A model generated the notes under the pieces. It did no database searches. It worked only from the letters and a program-made list of their open reading frames with translations, and had not been told where the DNA came from. The position numbers and the translations under genes were made by a program. From ChocPot-Mid sp043804925 (lineage in GTDB: Bacteria; Bacteroidota; Ignavibacteria; Kapaibacteriales; UBA2268), in the NCBI GenBank assembly GCA_043804925.1, contig JAZDIP010000002.1:1-64000 (forward strand): a stretch of DNA of 64,000 nt, written 5' to 3'. Positions 44,793 through 54,063 of this stretch are shown in pieces (the first letter of the stretch is position 1; every line of letters begins with the position of its first letter).

Positions 44793-46055
44793 CTAAATAA
44801 GGTCAGTCTTGACTCTTTTAATCGAAGCTCCGAGTGACATTAATTTCTTCTCGATTTCTTCGTACCCCCTGTCAATATGATAAACCCTAAGCACTTCAGT
44901 AATTCCATCGGCAACCATAGCCGCCAGAATCAGCGAGGCACTTGCTCTCAAATCTGATGACATAACAGTTGCACCGCTCAGTTTTTTCCCCCCATGAACG
45001 ATTGCAGTGTTGTCAGCCATCTCTATATCGGCACCCAATCTTTGCAATTCAGGCACATGTTTAAATCTGTCCGTATAAATCGTATCCGTAATTTTTGAAA
45101 TACCTTTTGCTTTTAACATCAAAGCCATCCACTGTGCTTGAACATCGGTCGGCATTCCCGGATAAACCGATGTTGTAATGTCAACAGGATGAATTTCTCC
45201 GTTGGTTTCTATCAAAATACTGTTTCCTGTAACATCTGTTGAGCATCCGGATTCTTCGAGTTTGGCAAGAACAGCAGTAAGGTGATAAGGATTAGTATTT
45301 TCCAATTCCACCTTGCCGCCCGTCATCGCCGCAGCAATAAGGAATGTAGCCGCTTCGATTCTGTCAGGAATAACTTCTTCATCAACAGGGTGGAGTTCAT
45401 CAACTCCCTCTATTTCCAACTGTGTAGTTCCTATACCATCAATTTTTGCTCCCATCTTCACGAGCATACGGGCAAGGGCAGTTATTTCAGGTTCGATTGC
45501 CGCATTAGTCAATAATGAAGTCCCCTTCGCCAAAGTTGCTGCCATTAAAATGTTCCCGGTTGCTCCGACACTCGATATATCGAAATGAAATTTTGCACCA
45601 ACCAGCTTTTCCGCTTTTGCAAAAATATATCCGCTTTCCATATTGATAACAGCACCAAGTTTCTCCAAACCCTTCAAATGTAAATCAATAGGCCGGGGAC
45701 CCCAAGCACAGCCACCTGGCAGAGAAACTTTCGCTTCTCCGTACCTTCCAATTAAAGGACCAAGAACATAAAATGAAGCACGCATTTTTTTTACATGTTC
45801 GTAAGGTGCTTCAAAACTTTTTATAAAGCCGGAGTCTATAAAAAGCCCGTTATCATTTAATTCACAGAAAATTCCCATTGAATCGAGCAGACGAGACATT
45901 GTCCATACATCCCTCAAATTTGGTGTATTGGAGAAATTATATGTACCGGGAGCTAATATCGTTGCAGGCATTAACGCCAATGACGCATTTTTGGCACCGG
46001 ATATTTTTATCCTGCCGACAAGACGATGATTGCCTTCTATAACAAACTTATCCAT
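44793..46055 (-). CDS. murA: UDP-N-acetylglucosamine 1-carboxyvinyltransferase
   Basis: This 420-aa protein matches the full length of MurA. The N-terminus is KFVIEGNHRLVGRIKISGAKNASL, with Lys22 and Asn23 in the KNA motif. The catalytic loop is LPGGCAWGPRPIDLHLKGLEKLGA, with Cys116 corresponding to the fosfomycin-sensitive Cys115 of E. coli. Later marks are PDRIEAATFLIAAAMTGG, YPGMPTDVQAQWMALMLKAKG and SSDLRASASLILAAM. It catalyses the first committed step of peptidoglycan precursor synthesis, transferring enolpyruvate to UDP-GlcNAc. Confidence 0.97.
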   Translation of the reverse strand: MDKFVIEGNHRLVGRIKISGAKNASLALMPATILAPGTYNFSNTPNLRDVWTMSRLLDSMGIFCELNDNGLFIDSGFIKSFEAPYEHVKKMRASFYVLGPLIGRYGEAKVSLPGGCAWGPRPIDLHLKGLEKLGAVINMESGYIFAKAEKLVGAKFHFDISSVGATGNILMAATLAKGTSLLTNAAIEPEITALARMLVKMGAKIDGIGTTQLEIEGVDELHPVDEEVIPDRIEAATFLIAAAMTGGKVELENTNPYHLTAVLAKLEESGCSTDVTGNSILIETNGEIHPVDITTSVYPGMPTDVQAQWMALMLKAKGISKITDTIYTDRFKHVPELQRLGADIEMADNTAIVHGGKKLSGATVMSSDLRASASLILAAMVADGITEVLRVYHIDRGYEEIEKKLMSLGASIKRVKTDLI

Positions 46056-46455
46056 ATTTGATTTGTTCTATTTTAAAAAATGCTGCTATGCAAATTAATA
46101 TAAATTATTGGGAAATCAAACTTTTTTGTTAAAATACTGTTAGTAATGCTTTGAAAAAATTCAATGAATTAATAAAGTCATTGTAGGAAAAAAGAGAATA
46201 AACATTCGATTTTCGAATAAGAATTTAATTTCCAGTAAGAACATAAATAGATGAAATATTTGCTTTTTATTGGAAAATAATATAAATGTTTAAACAGAAT
46301 GTTGTTTATATTTCATTGGATTTTTGTTATACAAATCAGCCCATTATCTTAAGGATTGGTTATATGATATAAAATTTGGATATTATTTTAAAACGGTGTA
46401 TTTTAGAAGTAAGGGTTAAAACAGGTATATTGACTTTTATTTATTGGAATTATTA
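46056..46455. other. Divergent intergenic region between murA and the molybdenum hydroxylase operon
   Basis: About 400 bp of AT-rich sequence with no gene. It must carry the murA promoter on the minus strand and the promoter of the plus-strand catabolic cluster. A candidate murA promoter is at 46091-46120. No clear operator, riboswitch or strong hairpin was recognised, and no regulator gene is adjacent. Confidence 0.55.
46091..46120 (-). promoter_or_regulatory. Candidate Bacteroidota-type promoter for murA
   Basis: On the minus strand TTTG (46120-46117) is followed after 19 bp by TAATTTG (46097-46091). This is one base short of the consensus TAnnTTTG. It lies about 35 bp before the murA start codon. 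Assigned by pattern only. Confidence 0.35.
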
Positions 46456-46980
46456 ATGTACAGTAAAAATTTATTTCCTTCAAAAACTGAAATGCAAGAA
46501 ATTTGCTTTAATATTAACGGCTCACCTGCAACTGTTATTATACCACAGGATTTGTTATTAATTGACCTTATAAGGGATATATTGAACCTAAAAGGTACTA
46601 AATCCGGATGTGGTGAAGGCGAATGCGGGGCTTGTACTGTTTTAATTGATGGCAAGGCAATCCTTTCATGCTTGTTTTTAGCAATTAATATTGACGGAAA
46701 GGAATTAACTACAATAGAGGGTCTTTCATTAACTGAAAAACCTTTGGATTTGGTTCAGGAAAAAATGATTGAACATGGTGCTGTTCAATGTGGCTTTTGC
46801 TCACCTGGTATGGTAATGTCAATAAAAGCATTCCAAAAAGAATGCCAAAATAATCCCAATATTAAAAGAGATTCACAAGCAATTAAAAAAGCTATTGAAG
46901 GAAATTTATGCAGATGTACAGGATATGTTAAAATTATTGATGCAGCAGAAGAACTGCTTTCTGAGAGTGTTAAGTATTGA
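46456..46980 (+). CDS. Molybdenum hydroxylase small subunit, two [2Fe-2S] (CoxS/XdhC-type)
   Basis: ATG 46456 is taken as start; TTG 46444 and ATG 46492 are alternatives. The 174-aa product has the plant-type ferredoxin motif CGEGECGAC with a later Cys (ILSC) and the second cluster CGFCSPGM...NLCRCTGY. This order and length define the small Fe-S subunit of xanthine dehydrogenase/CO dehydrogenase-type enzymes. It passes electrons from the molybdenum site to FAD. The last codons and the stop lie in a 7-bp repeat array (GTGTTAA, GTATTGA, GTGATAA) that runs into the next gene. Confidence 0.95.
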   Translation: MYSKNLFPSKTEMQEICFNINGSPATVIIPQDLLLIDLIRDILNLKGTKSGCGEGECGACTVLIDGKAILSCLFLAINIDGKELTTIEGLSLTEKPLDLVQEKMIEHGAVQCGFCSPGMVMSIKAFQKECQNNPNIKRDSQAIKKAIEGNLCRCTGYVKIIDAAEELLSESVKY

Positions 46981-46994
46981 GTGATAAGTAAAAA
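46967..46994. repeat. Heptamer array at the coxS-type/coxL-type gene junction
   Basis: GTGTTAA, GTATTGA, GTGATAA, GTAAAAA: four degenerate 7-bp units. The small-subunit TGA stop is inside the second unit and the possible GTG start of the large subunit is the first codon of the third. Confidence 0.75.
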
Positions 46995-49284
46995 AAAAGT
47001 AATGAATAGAAATTTGAATGTAATAGGGAAACCACAGGTAAAAATTGACGCAAACATACGTGTTACAGGTGAAGCTATTTACGGTCAAGATGTTCAATTG
47101 CCAAAAATGCTTTATGGTGCTATTTTAAGGGCAAAGTATCCTGTTGCAAAAATTCTATCAATAGATACATCAAAAGCAAAAGCTTTGCCGGGAGTAAAAT
47201 GTGTTATAACGGCAGACGATGTTGATACCGAAAATATAAGTTACAGACGTGACCATCCAATTTTGAAAAAGGGAAAAGTCAATTGCATCAGGGATGAGAT
47301 TGCTGCTGTTGCTGCGACATCAAAAAAAATTGTCTTAAAAGCCCTTGAATTAATTGATGTTAAATATGAAATATTAGAAGGAATATTTGACCCATTCGAG
47401 AGCATTAAAGAGGACGCCCCTCAAATTAATGATTTCATAGATGGAAAATATGAAAATAAAAATATCGCAGAACATTTCCACTATGAACATGGTAACCTTG
47501 AAGAGGAAAAAGCAAAGAGCAAACATATTGTAACTGAAAGATATACCCTCCCAAGAGTAACTCATTGCTGTATGGCAACAAGTAATATAACAGCCGACTA
47601 TTCAAAAACTGACGGCAAGTTAACATTATGGAGTACAACACAGGTGCCGTTTCTTTATCAAAGGGATTTAGCCCGGGTTCTTAAAATGGAACCTTCAAAT
47701 ATTAGGGTAATCCAGGTTGTAATCGGGGGAGGATTCGGAAGTAAATTAGATATGTATCCTTATGAGCCTATTGCTGCACTTTTATCAATGAAAAGCGGAC
47801 AACCGGTTCAATTAATTTTCAGCCGCGAAGAGGAATTCATTGCCTCTCCAACACGACAAACAATGGTGTTCGACATTACAAGCGGAGTTGATGAAAAAGG
47901 CAGATTCACTTTCAGGGATGTAAATATCATTCTTGATAACGGTGCATACACATCTTGGGGAGCAACTACCCCATTTGTAATGATGCAAACATTTTCGTCT
48001 CTATATCAATGCCCGGCATGTAATTTTGATTCTACGGCAGTATATACTAATAATGTTTACGCAGGTTCTTTCAGGGGTTATGGCAATCCACAGGCAACAT
48101 TTGCTTTAGAAAGAAATATTGACCTTCTTGCCGAAAAAATTGGCATGGGTAAAACGGAAATACGTCTATTAAATTCAAATGAACAGGGAGAAGTTACTAA
48201 GCAGGGATTAATTTTCAATACTTGCGGACACAAAGAATCCCTGAAAACCGTAATCTCGAAGTACAATAAAAATTTAAAAGAACATAACAGCAACAGATAT
48301 AAAAGAGGTGTGGGTTTTGCATCTATGCTGCATGTTGGCGGTGGAGCTAAGATATATCCATCGGACGGGTGCGGTACTACATTGAAATTGGACCCTTTTG
48401 GATATTTAACATTAATTACCGGCTCAAGTGAAATCGGGCAGGGTTCTGAAACGGTGTTGGCTATGATAGCTGCTGAAGAACTTGGAATAAATATCTCCAA
48501 AATAAAAGTTATTAATACCGATACGGACATAAAACCATGGGACGTTGGTGTTCATGCATCACGCACAAGCTTTGTAGCCGGAAATTCTGTTCTTGGTGCT
48601 GTTAGAAAACTTAAAGAAAAAATATCGCCCATTGCGGCACAGATATTAAAAACTAATGTGGAAGACCTTAATTATGAAAAAGGGCAAATAGTTTCTGTTA
48701 AAACCGGAGCTTCTATTGCTTTGGATAAAGTAATCCGCACTATTCATTTCAAAGGACAGCACGAGCTATGTATAGAAACATATTTCTTTGAACCAAGTAG
48801 TGAATTTGCCGACAAAGAGTTTAAAGGAAATGTCTCGGGAACGTATGCCTTTGCTGCACAGGCAATTGAAGTCGAGGTTGATACTTATACAGGTAATGTA
48901 AATGTTCTCAACGTCCATGTTGCCCAGGATATAGGAAAAGTTTTGAATCCTCTCGGACTTGCCGGACAAATTGAGGGTGGTGTTGTTCAAGGACTTGGAT
49001 ATGCTTTATCTGAAGAATTGCAGGTTGAAAATGGATATATTTTGAATCCGAATTTTCATGATTATAAAATACCGACAGCTATGGACGTACCAAGTATTCA
49101 TTTCTATCCAATCGAAACCGAAGATTCGTTGGGTCCCTATGGTGCTAAGGGTGTTGGTGAAGCACCTTTGATTCCTACTGCTGCTGCTATAGCAAATGCT
49201 GTTTCTGATGCACTAGGAGTCAAGATTAATTCATTACCGGTTACTCCGGAAAAAGTATTGAGAGCTATTGCTGGGAAGTGTTGA
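46981..49284 (+). CDS. Molybdenum hydroxylase large subunit (xanthine dehydrogenase/CoxL family)
   Basis: This 767-aa protein starts at GTG 46981, directly after the small-subunit stop; ATG 47002 is an alternative start. It has the Mo-cofactor domains: GEAIYGQDVQLPKMLYG at the N-terminus, QVVIGGGFGSKLDMYPYEP near 257, GSFRGYGNPQATFALE (~363, pterin contact), GSSEIGQGSETVLAMIAAEELG (~480) and the C-terminal GAKGVGEAPLIPTAAAIANAV, which carries the catalytic Glu (GVGE). The AYRSFR/VAYRGAGR selenium-copper loop of true CO dehydrogenase is not present. It should hydroxylate a carbon next to nitrogen in an aromatic heterocycle or an aldehyde. The TGA stop lies in a heptamer array. Confidence 0.94.
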   Translation: MISKKKVMNRNLNVIGKPQVKIDANIRVTGEAIYGQDVQLPKMLYGAILRAKYPVAKILSIDTSKAKALPGVKCVITADDVDTENISYRRDHPILKKGKVNCIRDEIAAVAATSKKIVLKALELIDVKYEILEGIFDPFESIKEDAPQINDFIDGKYENKNIAEHFHYEHGNLEEEKAKSKHIVTERYTLPRVTHCCMATSNITADYSKTDGKLTLWSTTQVPFLYQRDLARVLKMEPSNIRVIQVVIGGGFGSKLDMYPYEPIAALLSMKSGQPVQLIFSREEEFIASPTRQTMVFDITSGVDEKGRFTFRDVNIILDNGAYTSWGATTPFVMMQTFSSLYQCPACNFDSTAVYTNNVYAGSFRGYGNPQATFALERNIDLLAEKIGMGKTEIRLLNSNEQGEVTKQGLIFNTCGHKESLKTVISKYNKNLKEHNSNRYKRGVGFASMLHVGGGAKIYPSDGCGTTLKLDPFGYLTLITGSSEIGQGSETVLAMIAAEELGINISKIKVINTDTDIKPWDVGVHASRTSFVAGNSVLGAVRKLKEKISPIAAQILKTNVEDLNYEKGQIVSVKTGASIALDKVIRTIHFKGQHELCIETYFFEPSSEFADKEFKGNVSGTYAFAAQAIEVEVDTYTGNVNVLNVHVAQDIGKVLNPLGLAGQIEGGVVQGLGYALSEELQVENGYILNPNFHDYKIPTAMDVPSIHFYPIETEDSLGPYGAKGVGEAPLIPTAAAIANAVSDALGVKINSLPVTPEKVLRAIAGKC

Positions 49285-49319
49285 GTGTTAAATTTTAATT
49301 TATGAGTTTTAAGTTGAAT
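49278..49319. repeat. Heptamer array between hydroxylase large and FAD subunit genes
   Basis: GTGTTGA, GTGTTAA, ATTTTAA, TTTATGA, GTTTTAA, GTTGAAT: six 7-bp units. The first contains the upstream stop codon, and the array ends exactly where the next ATG begins. Confidence 0.85.
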
Positions 49320-50193
49320 GATTGATTTTAATGTAATATCACCGGAAACTGTCGAAGAACTTCTTAACGAAATTGAGAAGCATCTGGATAATGGTTTCAG
49401 ATTTGGCGCCGGATTTACCGATTTGTTAATGGAGTTCAAAAAGCTATCGGGTGAACCTGTAACAGTTATTAATTTAGCAAATATTAAGGACTCTTTGTTT
49501 AAAGAAATTGCTGTAAATAATGATTTTATCAAAATAGGTTCTCTAGTAACTGCTTCGGAGATTGTTACTAACAAAGATATTATTGAATTGTTTCCAGTCT
49601 TGCATAAAGCCGCAGAAACATTGGCTTCAAAACAGATTAGACAGGTTGCAACAATTGGAGGAAATGTATGCACGGCATCCCCCGCAGGAGATATGTCAAC
49701 CGCTCTCGTTGCTCTCAATGCGGTATGCGAAGTTCTTTCCTCTGAAAATAAGTTACGGGATGTACAAATTCGTGATTTCTTCAAAGGTGTCAGGAAAACG
49801 GATTTACATAAAAATGAAATCTTGAGAAGCATCAATATCCCATTAACCACGGATTTTAATAAAATAATATCGGATTATATAAAAATAGGTATAAGAAAGT
49901 CAATGGAATGTTCGGTAATATCTTTGGCTTATCATTTATATCTCAATAAAGATAATACTATAACCAAAGCAGGAATAGCAATTGGTTCTGCCGCCCCGAC
50001 TATTATGTTTACTGAATCTGCATGCGAATATTTAGTTGGTAAGAATTTAAAAGAATTAAGTTACACTGCAATGGAAACCTTTGCAGAAAAAGTTATGGAA
50101 TATGCTTCACCAATATCCGACATAAGAGGTTCGGAATGGTACAGAAAACAAGTACTATTAAATATAAGTAAAAATTTGAGTTTTAAATATTAG
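49318..50193 (+). CDS. Molybdenum hydroxylase FAD-binding subunit (CoxM-type)
   Basis: This 291-aa protein has the FAD-binding PCMH-like domain in residues ~1-180 (FRFGAGFTDLLMEFK near 27, IKIGSLVTASEIV near 71, KQIRQVATIGGNVCTASPAGDMSTALVALNA near 108) and the CO dehydrogenase flavoprotein C-terminal domain (KIGIRKSMECSVISLAYHL, IAIGSAAPTIMFTESAC). It accepts electrons from the Fe-S subunit. The order small-large-medium differs from the common medium-small-large. Its start abuts the heptamer array. Confidence 0.93.
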   Translation: MIDFNVISPETVEELLNEIEKHLDNGFRFGAGFTDLLMEFKKLSGEPVTVINLANIKDSLFKEIAVNNDFIKIGSLVTASEIVTNKDIIELFPVLHKAAETLASKQIRQVATIGGNVCTASPAGDMSTALVALNAVCEVLSSENKLRDVQIRDFFKGVRKTDLHKNEILRSINIPLTTDFNKIISDYIKIGIRKSMECSVISLAYHLYLNKDNTITKAGIAIGSAAPTIMFTESACEYLVGKNLKELSYTAMETFAEKVMEYASPISDIRGSEWYRKQVLLNISKNLSFKY

Positions 50194-50209
50194 ATGTAAT
50201 TAATTATTT

Positions 50210-51541
50210 ATGGATTTAAATATAAGAAAAGATACGCCTTTTGATTATGAAACAGTCAAAATGAAAATTGACTCCTACGGGAGAGAAAACATACACTCAG
50301 GAAATATTAGGGTAATAAGAAAAATTGTTGACCTGATTGAAGGAGATACCGGTAAAAAATACATCCGTATGGAAATGGGAGTTCCCGGACTGAAGCCATC
50401 TCAAATCGGATTAGAAGCTGAAATCCGTGCTCTTAAAGACGATGTTGCCGGCTTATACCCTCCAATTGAGGGCATACCTGAATTAAAATACGAGATTTCC
50501 AGATTTATTAAATTATTCCTTAATATTGATATTAATCCGGAATATTGTGTCCCGACATGCGGCTCAATCCATGGTTGTTTTGTCTCATTAATGACTGCAT
50601 GCAGAAGGGACCCGGAAAAAAACACTATATTATTCCTCGAACCCGGTTTCCCAAATCATAATACTATGAACAGAATGCTTGGTTTCAAACAAGAAGCTTT
50701 TGATGTTTATAGTTACAGAGGCGAAAAACTTAGGGATAAATTGAACGAGGTTTTAAAAAGCGGTAAAGTAGCGGCTTTGGTATATTCTAATCCTAATAAT
50801 CCATCATGGATTTGTTTAACCGAAGAAGAATTAAAGATTATCGCAGAAACTGCATCAAAGTATGATGTAATCGTTATTGAAGACCTGGCTTATTTTGCTA
50901 TGGATTTCAGGAAAGATTATTCCCATCCCGGAAAGCCACCTTATCAGCCCTCTGCGGCAAATTATTGCGATAATTACATTTTACTTATTTCTGGTTCAAA
51001 ATCTTTCAGCTATGCCGGTCAAAGAATTGGTGTATTAGCAATATCCGAAAAATTGTATAATACAAGATACGAGAACTTAAAATCTTTTTTTGGCATGGGT
51101 GTTTTTGGAAGAGCCCTTGTTTATAGCGCTATACTTAATTCCACTGCCGGTGTAACTCATTCTGTACAGTACGGTTTTTGTGACATTTTAAAAGCAGCGA
51201 ATGACGGGAAATATAATTTTGTCGAAGATTTAAAGGAATATGGCAAGAAAGCAATAATTTTAAAAAAAATGTTTACCGATAATGGTTTTAATATTGCTTA
51301 TAATATGGATGGGGAAGCACTCATAGCCGACGGTTTTTATTTTACTGTATCTTATCCCGGTCTCGAGGGAGACGAGTTAACCGAACGGCTTTTATATTAT
51401 GGAATAAGCACGATACCTTTATATCCTACCGGAAGCGAAAAAACCGAAGGAATAAGGATTTGCGTATCTCTAGTTAAAAGAAGCGAATTTGGCGAATTGG
51501 AAAATAGACTTAAATTGTTTAATGAACACAACTTTTCTTAA
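50210..51541 (+). CDS. PLP-dependent aminotransferase, class I/II
   Basis: This 443-aa fold-type I enzyme has the PLP-binding region CGSIHGCFVSLMTAC (~117-131), NPNNP (194-198), Asp225 (IEDLAYFAMDF) that pairs with the pyridine nitrogen, Lys264 in SGSKSFSYAGQRIG as Schiff base and a C-terminal RICVSLVKR arginine region. It lies 16 bp after the hydroxylase FAD subunit gene, so it belongs to the same transcript. It may act on an amino acid released by the pathway; the substrate is not known. The stop codon TAA is the beginning of a GTGTTAA heptamer array. Confidence 0.92.
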   Translation: MDLNIRKDTPFDYETVKMKIDSYGRENIHSGNIRVIRKIVDLIEGDTGKKYIRMEMGVPGLKPSQIGLEAEIRALKDDVAGLYPPIEGIPELKYEISRFIKLFLNIDINPEYCVPTCGSIHGCFVSLMTACRRDPEKNTILFLEPGFPNHNTMNRMLGFKQEAFDVYSYRGEKLRDKLNEVLKSGKVAALVYSNPNNPSWICLTEEELKIIAETASKYDVIVIEDLAYFAMDFRKDYSHPGKPPYQPSAANYCDNYILLISGSKSFSYAGQRIGVLAISEKLYNTRYENLKSFFGMGVFGRALVYSAILNSTAGVTHSVQYGFCDILKAANDGKYNFVEDLKEYGKKAIILKKMFTDNGFNIAYNMDGEALIADGFYFTVSYPGLEGDELTERLLYYGISTIPLYPTGSEKTEGIRICVSLVKRSEFGELENRLKLFNEHNFS

Positions 51542-51598
51542 GTGTTAAGTGTTAAGTGAAATTTTAAGTTTTAAATTTTAAATGTTGAGCGTTGAGTT
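51541..51598. repeat. Heptamer array after the aminotransferase gene
   Basis: GTGTTAA, GTGTTAA, GTGAAAT, then TTTTAAG/TTTTAAA/TTTTAAA units and GTTGAGC/GTTGAG. The aminotransferase stop codon overlaps the first unit. Confidence 0.85.
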
Positions 51599-51627
51599 AG
51601 TATACTTCGACAAGCTCAATATGATAG

Positions 51628-51700
51628 AAGATTGCTTTGTCGCTTCGCTCCTCGCAATGACAAGCAGGAGCTGTTCTTGCGAACGAAGTGAAGCAATCGC
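51628..51700. repeat. Interspersed inverted repeat, ATTGCTTCG...GCAATGAC family
   Basis: The left arm AGATTGCTTTGTCGCTTCGC...GCAATGACAA pairs with the right arm TTGCGAACGAAGTGAAGCAATCGC. It lies between the aminotransferase and the FMN enzyme gene and would form a long hairpin in the transcript. Confidence 0.88.
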
Positions 51701-51770
51701 ATAAGATATGGGGACTGAATTAGAAATAAATAAAAATTCAAAATAAATAATTATTGTATAAACGAAAGGA

Positions 51771-53741
51771 ATGATAATGAACTTGGGTGCGGAGAAATAT
51801 CCTCATATATTCAGTCCCGGTCGAATCGGGAAAATGGAATTAAAGAACAGGATTAAATATGGTTCAACAGAAACAAATTTTAACGGAAGAGACGGCTTTG
51901 TAACCGATACAGAAGTCGCTTATATGCGTGCACAGGCACAAGGTGGTGCCGGCCTTATTACTACTCAAGGTGCTTTTACTGACCCTGCCGGTGAAGGAAA
52001 AGGTTATGTCGGTATGATGGCTATCTGGGATGATAAATTCATTCCGGGATTAAAAAGACTTGCCGACGTTATAAGAGAGAATGGTGCTAAAAGCATGTGT
52101 CAGCTGATGCATTGCGGACGTGTCGGCGGTGTGGAATTGGATTATACTGTTGGACCGTCTGTAGTTAAACAAGCGATACCAAGATTCCGCGAACCTGTCG
52201 AAATGTCAAAGGAAAAAATAAAACTTACAATACAAGAACATATTGACGGAGCAAGGAGAATAGTTGAGGCAGGTTTTGATGCTATCGAAATTTCCGGTAT
52301 CGTTGGTTATCTGATTTCAAATTTCAATTCAAAATATACAAACAGAAGGACTGATGAATATGGTGGTCCTGTCGAAAACAGGGCAAGGTTTATGCGTGAA
52401 ATCATCGAAGGAATACGGAAAGAAGTTGGTCCTGATATTCCTGTTGTAATTCGCCTTTGCGGTGAAGAATTATTAGATGACAGGGGCGGAAATACACCCG
52501 AAGAATGTCTTGAAATTATTAAAATTGCCGAGAAAGCCGGTATTGATGCATTAAGCGTTACAATCGGCTGGCAGGAATCTGCTGTATCTGTTATTACTCG
52601 GGATATTCCAATGGGTAACTGGTTGTTTATTGCTGAAAGAATGAAAAAGAATCTAAAAATTCCTGTAGCAATGGCATACAGATTATTTGTACCTGAACTG
52701 CCTGAAGCGGCAATAGCAAAAGGTAATCTCGACTTTTGGGAAATGTGCCGTCCAATGATAGCTGACCCTGCACTACCTTTGAAAGTATTGGAGGACAGGC
52801 AGGAGGATATAATTCCATGTATGGCATGTAACTTATGCTTGGCACGATTATTCCGCGACCAACCGATTACGTGCATGGTAAGACCAAATCTTGGATACGA
52901 AGAACATCCCGACTGGATAATTAAACCAGCAGATAAAGTTAAACGAGTTCATGTAGTTGGCGGAGGTCCCGCAGGAATGCAGGCGGCTGTGGTTGCCGCT
53001 CAGAAAGGACATGATGTAACATTATTTGAAAAGAATGATAAACTTGGAGGTCAGCTTGCAACAGCCGCTAATGGTTATTTCGGTGATGAAGAATTTCAGC
53101 GTTTAATAGATTACCTTGCTACACAAATGAAAAAGAATAATGTCAAGGTCGAATTAAACAGGATAATGACAGAAAAAGATTTTGCTGACCCCTTGACAGC
53201 TCCTGACGCAGTAGTTCTCGCAAGCGGTTCTTATTTGAATAAAAAGGATATTCCCGGAGCTAACAGGGAGAATGTTGTCTTTGCTCATGATGTTATTGAC
53301 CGAAAGGTGAAATGCGGTAAAAAGGTATTGATAGCCGGCGGGCGCGGTTTGGGAATTGCAGTAGCTCAATTCCTTTTAGGTACTGAAGAGGGCTATGAAA
53401 TCACATTGGTCGAAGAACAGAAAAAACTTGGCAGGGATGTCAATCCTTCATACATATGGCGTTATGTGAAAAAGCTGAAACAAGGTAATGTTAATGTTTT
53501 CAAGAGCAGTAAGATTCTTGTAATTACAGACGCTGACGTTATTGTTCAAGACCCGGAAGGTCAAAAATTAAATATTCCTTATGATACTGTAATATTAGCT
53601 AATCCTGTTCATTCGAACAATGAGCTTGCCGAACATTTGGAATACGCAGTCGGCGAGCTTTATACGATTGGTGATGCAATGAAACCCAGAAGGGCTCATA
53701 ATGCTACGATGGATGGGTACAGGACAGGACTTAAGATTTAG
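51771..53741 (+). CDS. Old-yellow-enzyme/2,4-dienoyl-CoA reductase-type FMN, Fe-S, FAD oxidoreductase
   Basis: This 656-aa protein starts at ATG 51771 (a second ATG follows two codons later). The N-terminal TIM barrel binds FMN (residues ~10-345: SPGRIGKMELKNRI, QLMHCGRVGG, FDAIEISGIVGYLIS, FNSKYTNRRTDEYGG). An Fe-S motif CMACNLC with a fourth Cys 12 residues later (TCMVRP) follows at ~350-370. The C-terminal half has an FAD/NAD(P) dinucleotide fold (VHVVGGGPAGMQAA near 395) and a second NAD fold (VLIAGGRGLGIAVA). Relatives include FadH, BaiCD and trimethylamine dehydrogenase. It probably reduces an enoyl-type or ring C=C bond in this pathway. The stop codon sits at the start of a TTTTAAA array. 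Confidence 0.93.
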   Translation: MIMNLGAEKYPHIFSPGRIGKMELKNRIKYGSTETNFNGRDGFVTDTEVAYMRAQAQGGAGLITTQGAFTDPAGEGKGYVGMMAIWDDKFIPGLKRLADVIRENGAKSMCQLMHCGRVGGVELDYTVGPSVVKQAIPRFREPVEMSKEKIKLTIQEHIDGARRIVEAGFDAIEISGIVGYLISNFNSKYTNRRTDEYGGPVENRARFMREIIEGIRKEVGPDIPVVIRLCGEELLDDRGGNTPEECLEIIKIAEKAGIDALSVTIGWQESAVSVITRDIPMGNWLFIAERMKKNLKIPVAMAYRLFVPELPEAAIAKGNLDFWEMCRPMIADPALPLKVLEDRQEDIIPCMACNLCLARLFRDQPITCMVRPNLGYEEHPDWIIKPADKVKRVHVVGGGPAGMQAAVVAAQKGHDVTLFEKNDKLGGQLATAANGYFGDEEFQRLIDYLATQMKKNNVKVELNRIMTEKDFADPLTAPDAVVLASGSYLNKKDIPGANRENVVFAHDVIDRKVKCGKKVLIAGGRGLGIAVAQFLLGTEEGYEITLVEEQKKLGRDVNPSYIWRYVKKLKQGNVNVFKSSKILVITDADVIVQDPEGQKLNIPYDTVILANPVHSNNELAEHLEYAVGELYTIGDAMKPRRAHNATMDGYRTGLKI

Positions 53742-53809
53742 TTTTAAATTTTAAATTCTAAATTCCAAATTAAAAGTGTTAAGTGTTGTGTGTTAGGTGT
53801 TGAGTGTAG
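53742..53809. repeat. Heptamer arrays TTTTAAA then GTGTTNN
   Basis: TTTTAAA, TTTTAAA, TTCTAAA, TTCCAAA, then GTGTTAA, GTGTTGT, GTGTTAG, GTGTTGA, GTGTAGA: two heptamer families joined in one array directly after the FMN enzyme stop codon. Confidence 0.85.
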
Positions 53810-53829
53810 AGACACATTGCAATGTGTCT
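53810..53829. repeat. Perfect 20-bp palindrome AGACACATTG-CAATGTGTCT
   Basis: Self-complementary and flanked by GTAG/GTAG. GTAGAGAC-type palindromes of this kind are dispersed repeats in several bacterial phyla. It is inserted between the heptamer array and the truncated ATC-hydrolase-like gene copy. Confidence 0.85.
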
Positions 53830-53870
53830 GTAGAGGTTTTAAATTTTAATTAATTATTGGAAATTAAAAT

Positions 53871-54035
53871 ATGTCAATAGAAATTCCATTAGAAAAGAAA
53901 TTTAATATTCTTTGCGGAATCGCAAGAACACAGCATTTTGCATGGAGGCAGGCATGTGCAGAGATGTGCCCTGAAATTGACACTGCTGAATTTACAAGCA
54001 AGATGTGAGAAAGGTCTTCACGATATACAGGCTTA
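53871..54035 (+). pseudogene. Truncated duplicate of the ATC-hydrolase-like gene
   Basis: From ATG 53871 the frame reads MSIEIPLEKKFNILCGIART and on to EFTSKM, then stops at TGA 54006-54008, where the full-length copy at 55738 has TGG (Trp). Similarity continues weakly past the stop to about 54035 (ATACAGGC against ATACTGGA). The two copies are ~95% identical over the first 135 bp. It is a partial duplication, separated from the intact copy by the TauE and DUF364 genes. Confidence 0.88.
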
Positions 54036-54063
54036 AATTTTGTTAAAATAATGTTTAGATAAG

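Noticed and set aside
46981..49284. True carbon monoxide dehydrogenase large subunit
   Set aside because: The Cys-containing active-site loop of CoxL was not found; the sequence fits the wider xanthine-dehydrogenase family.
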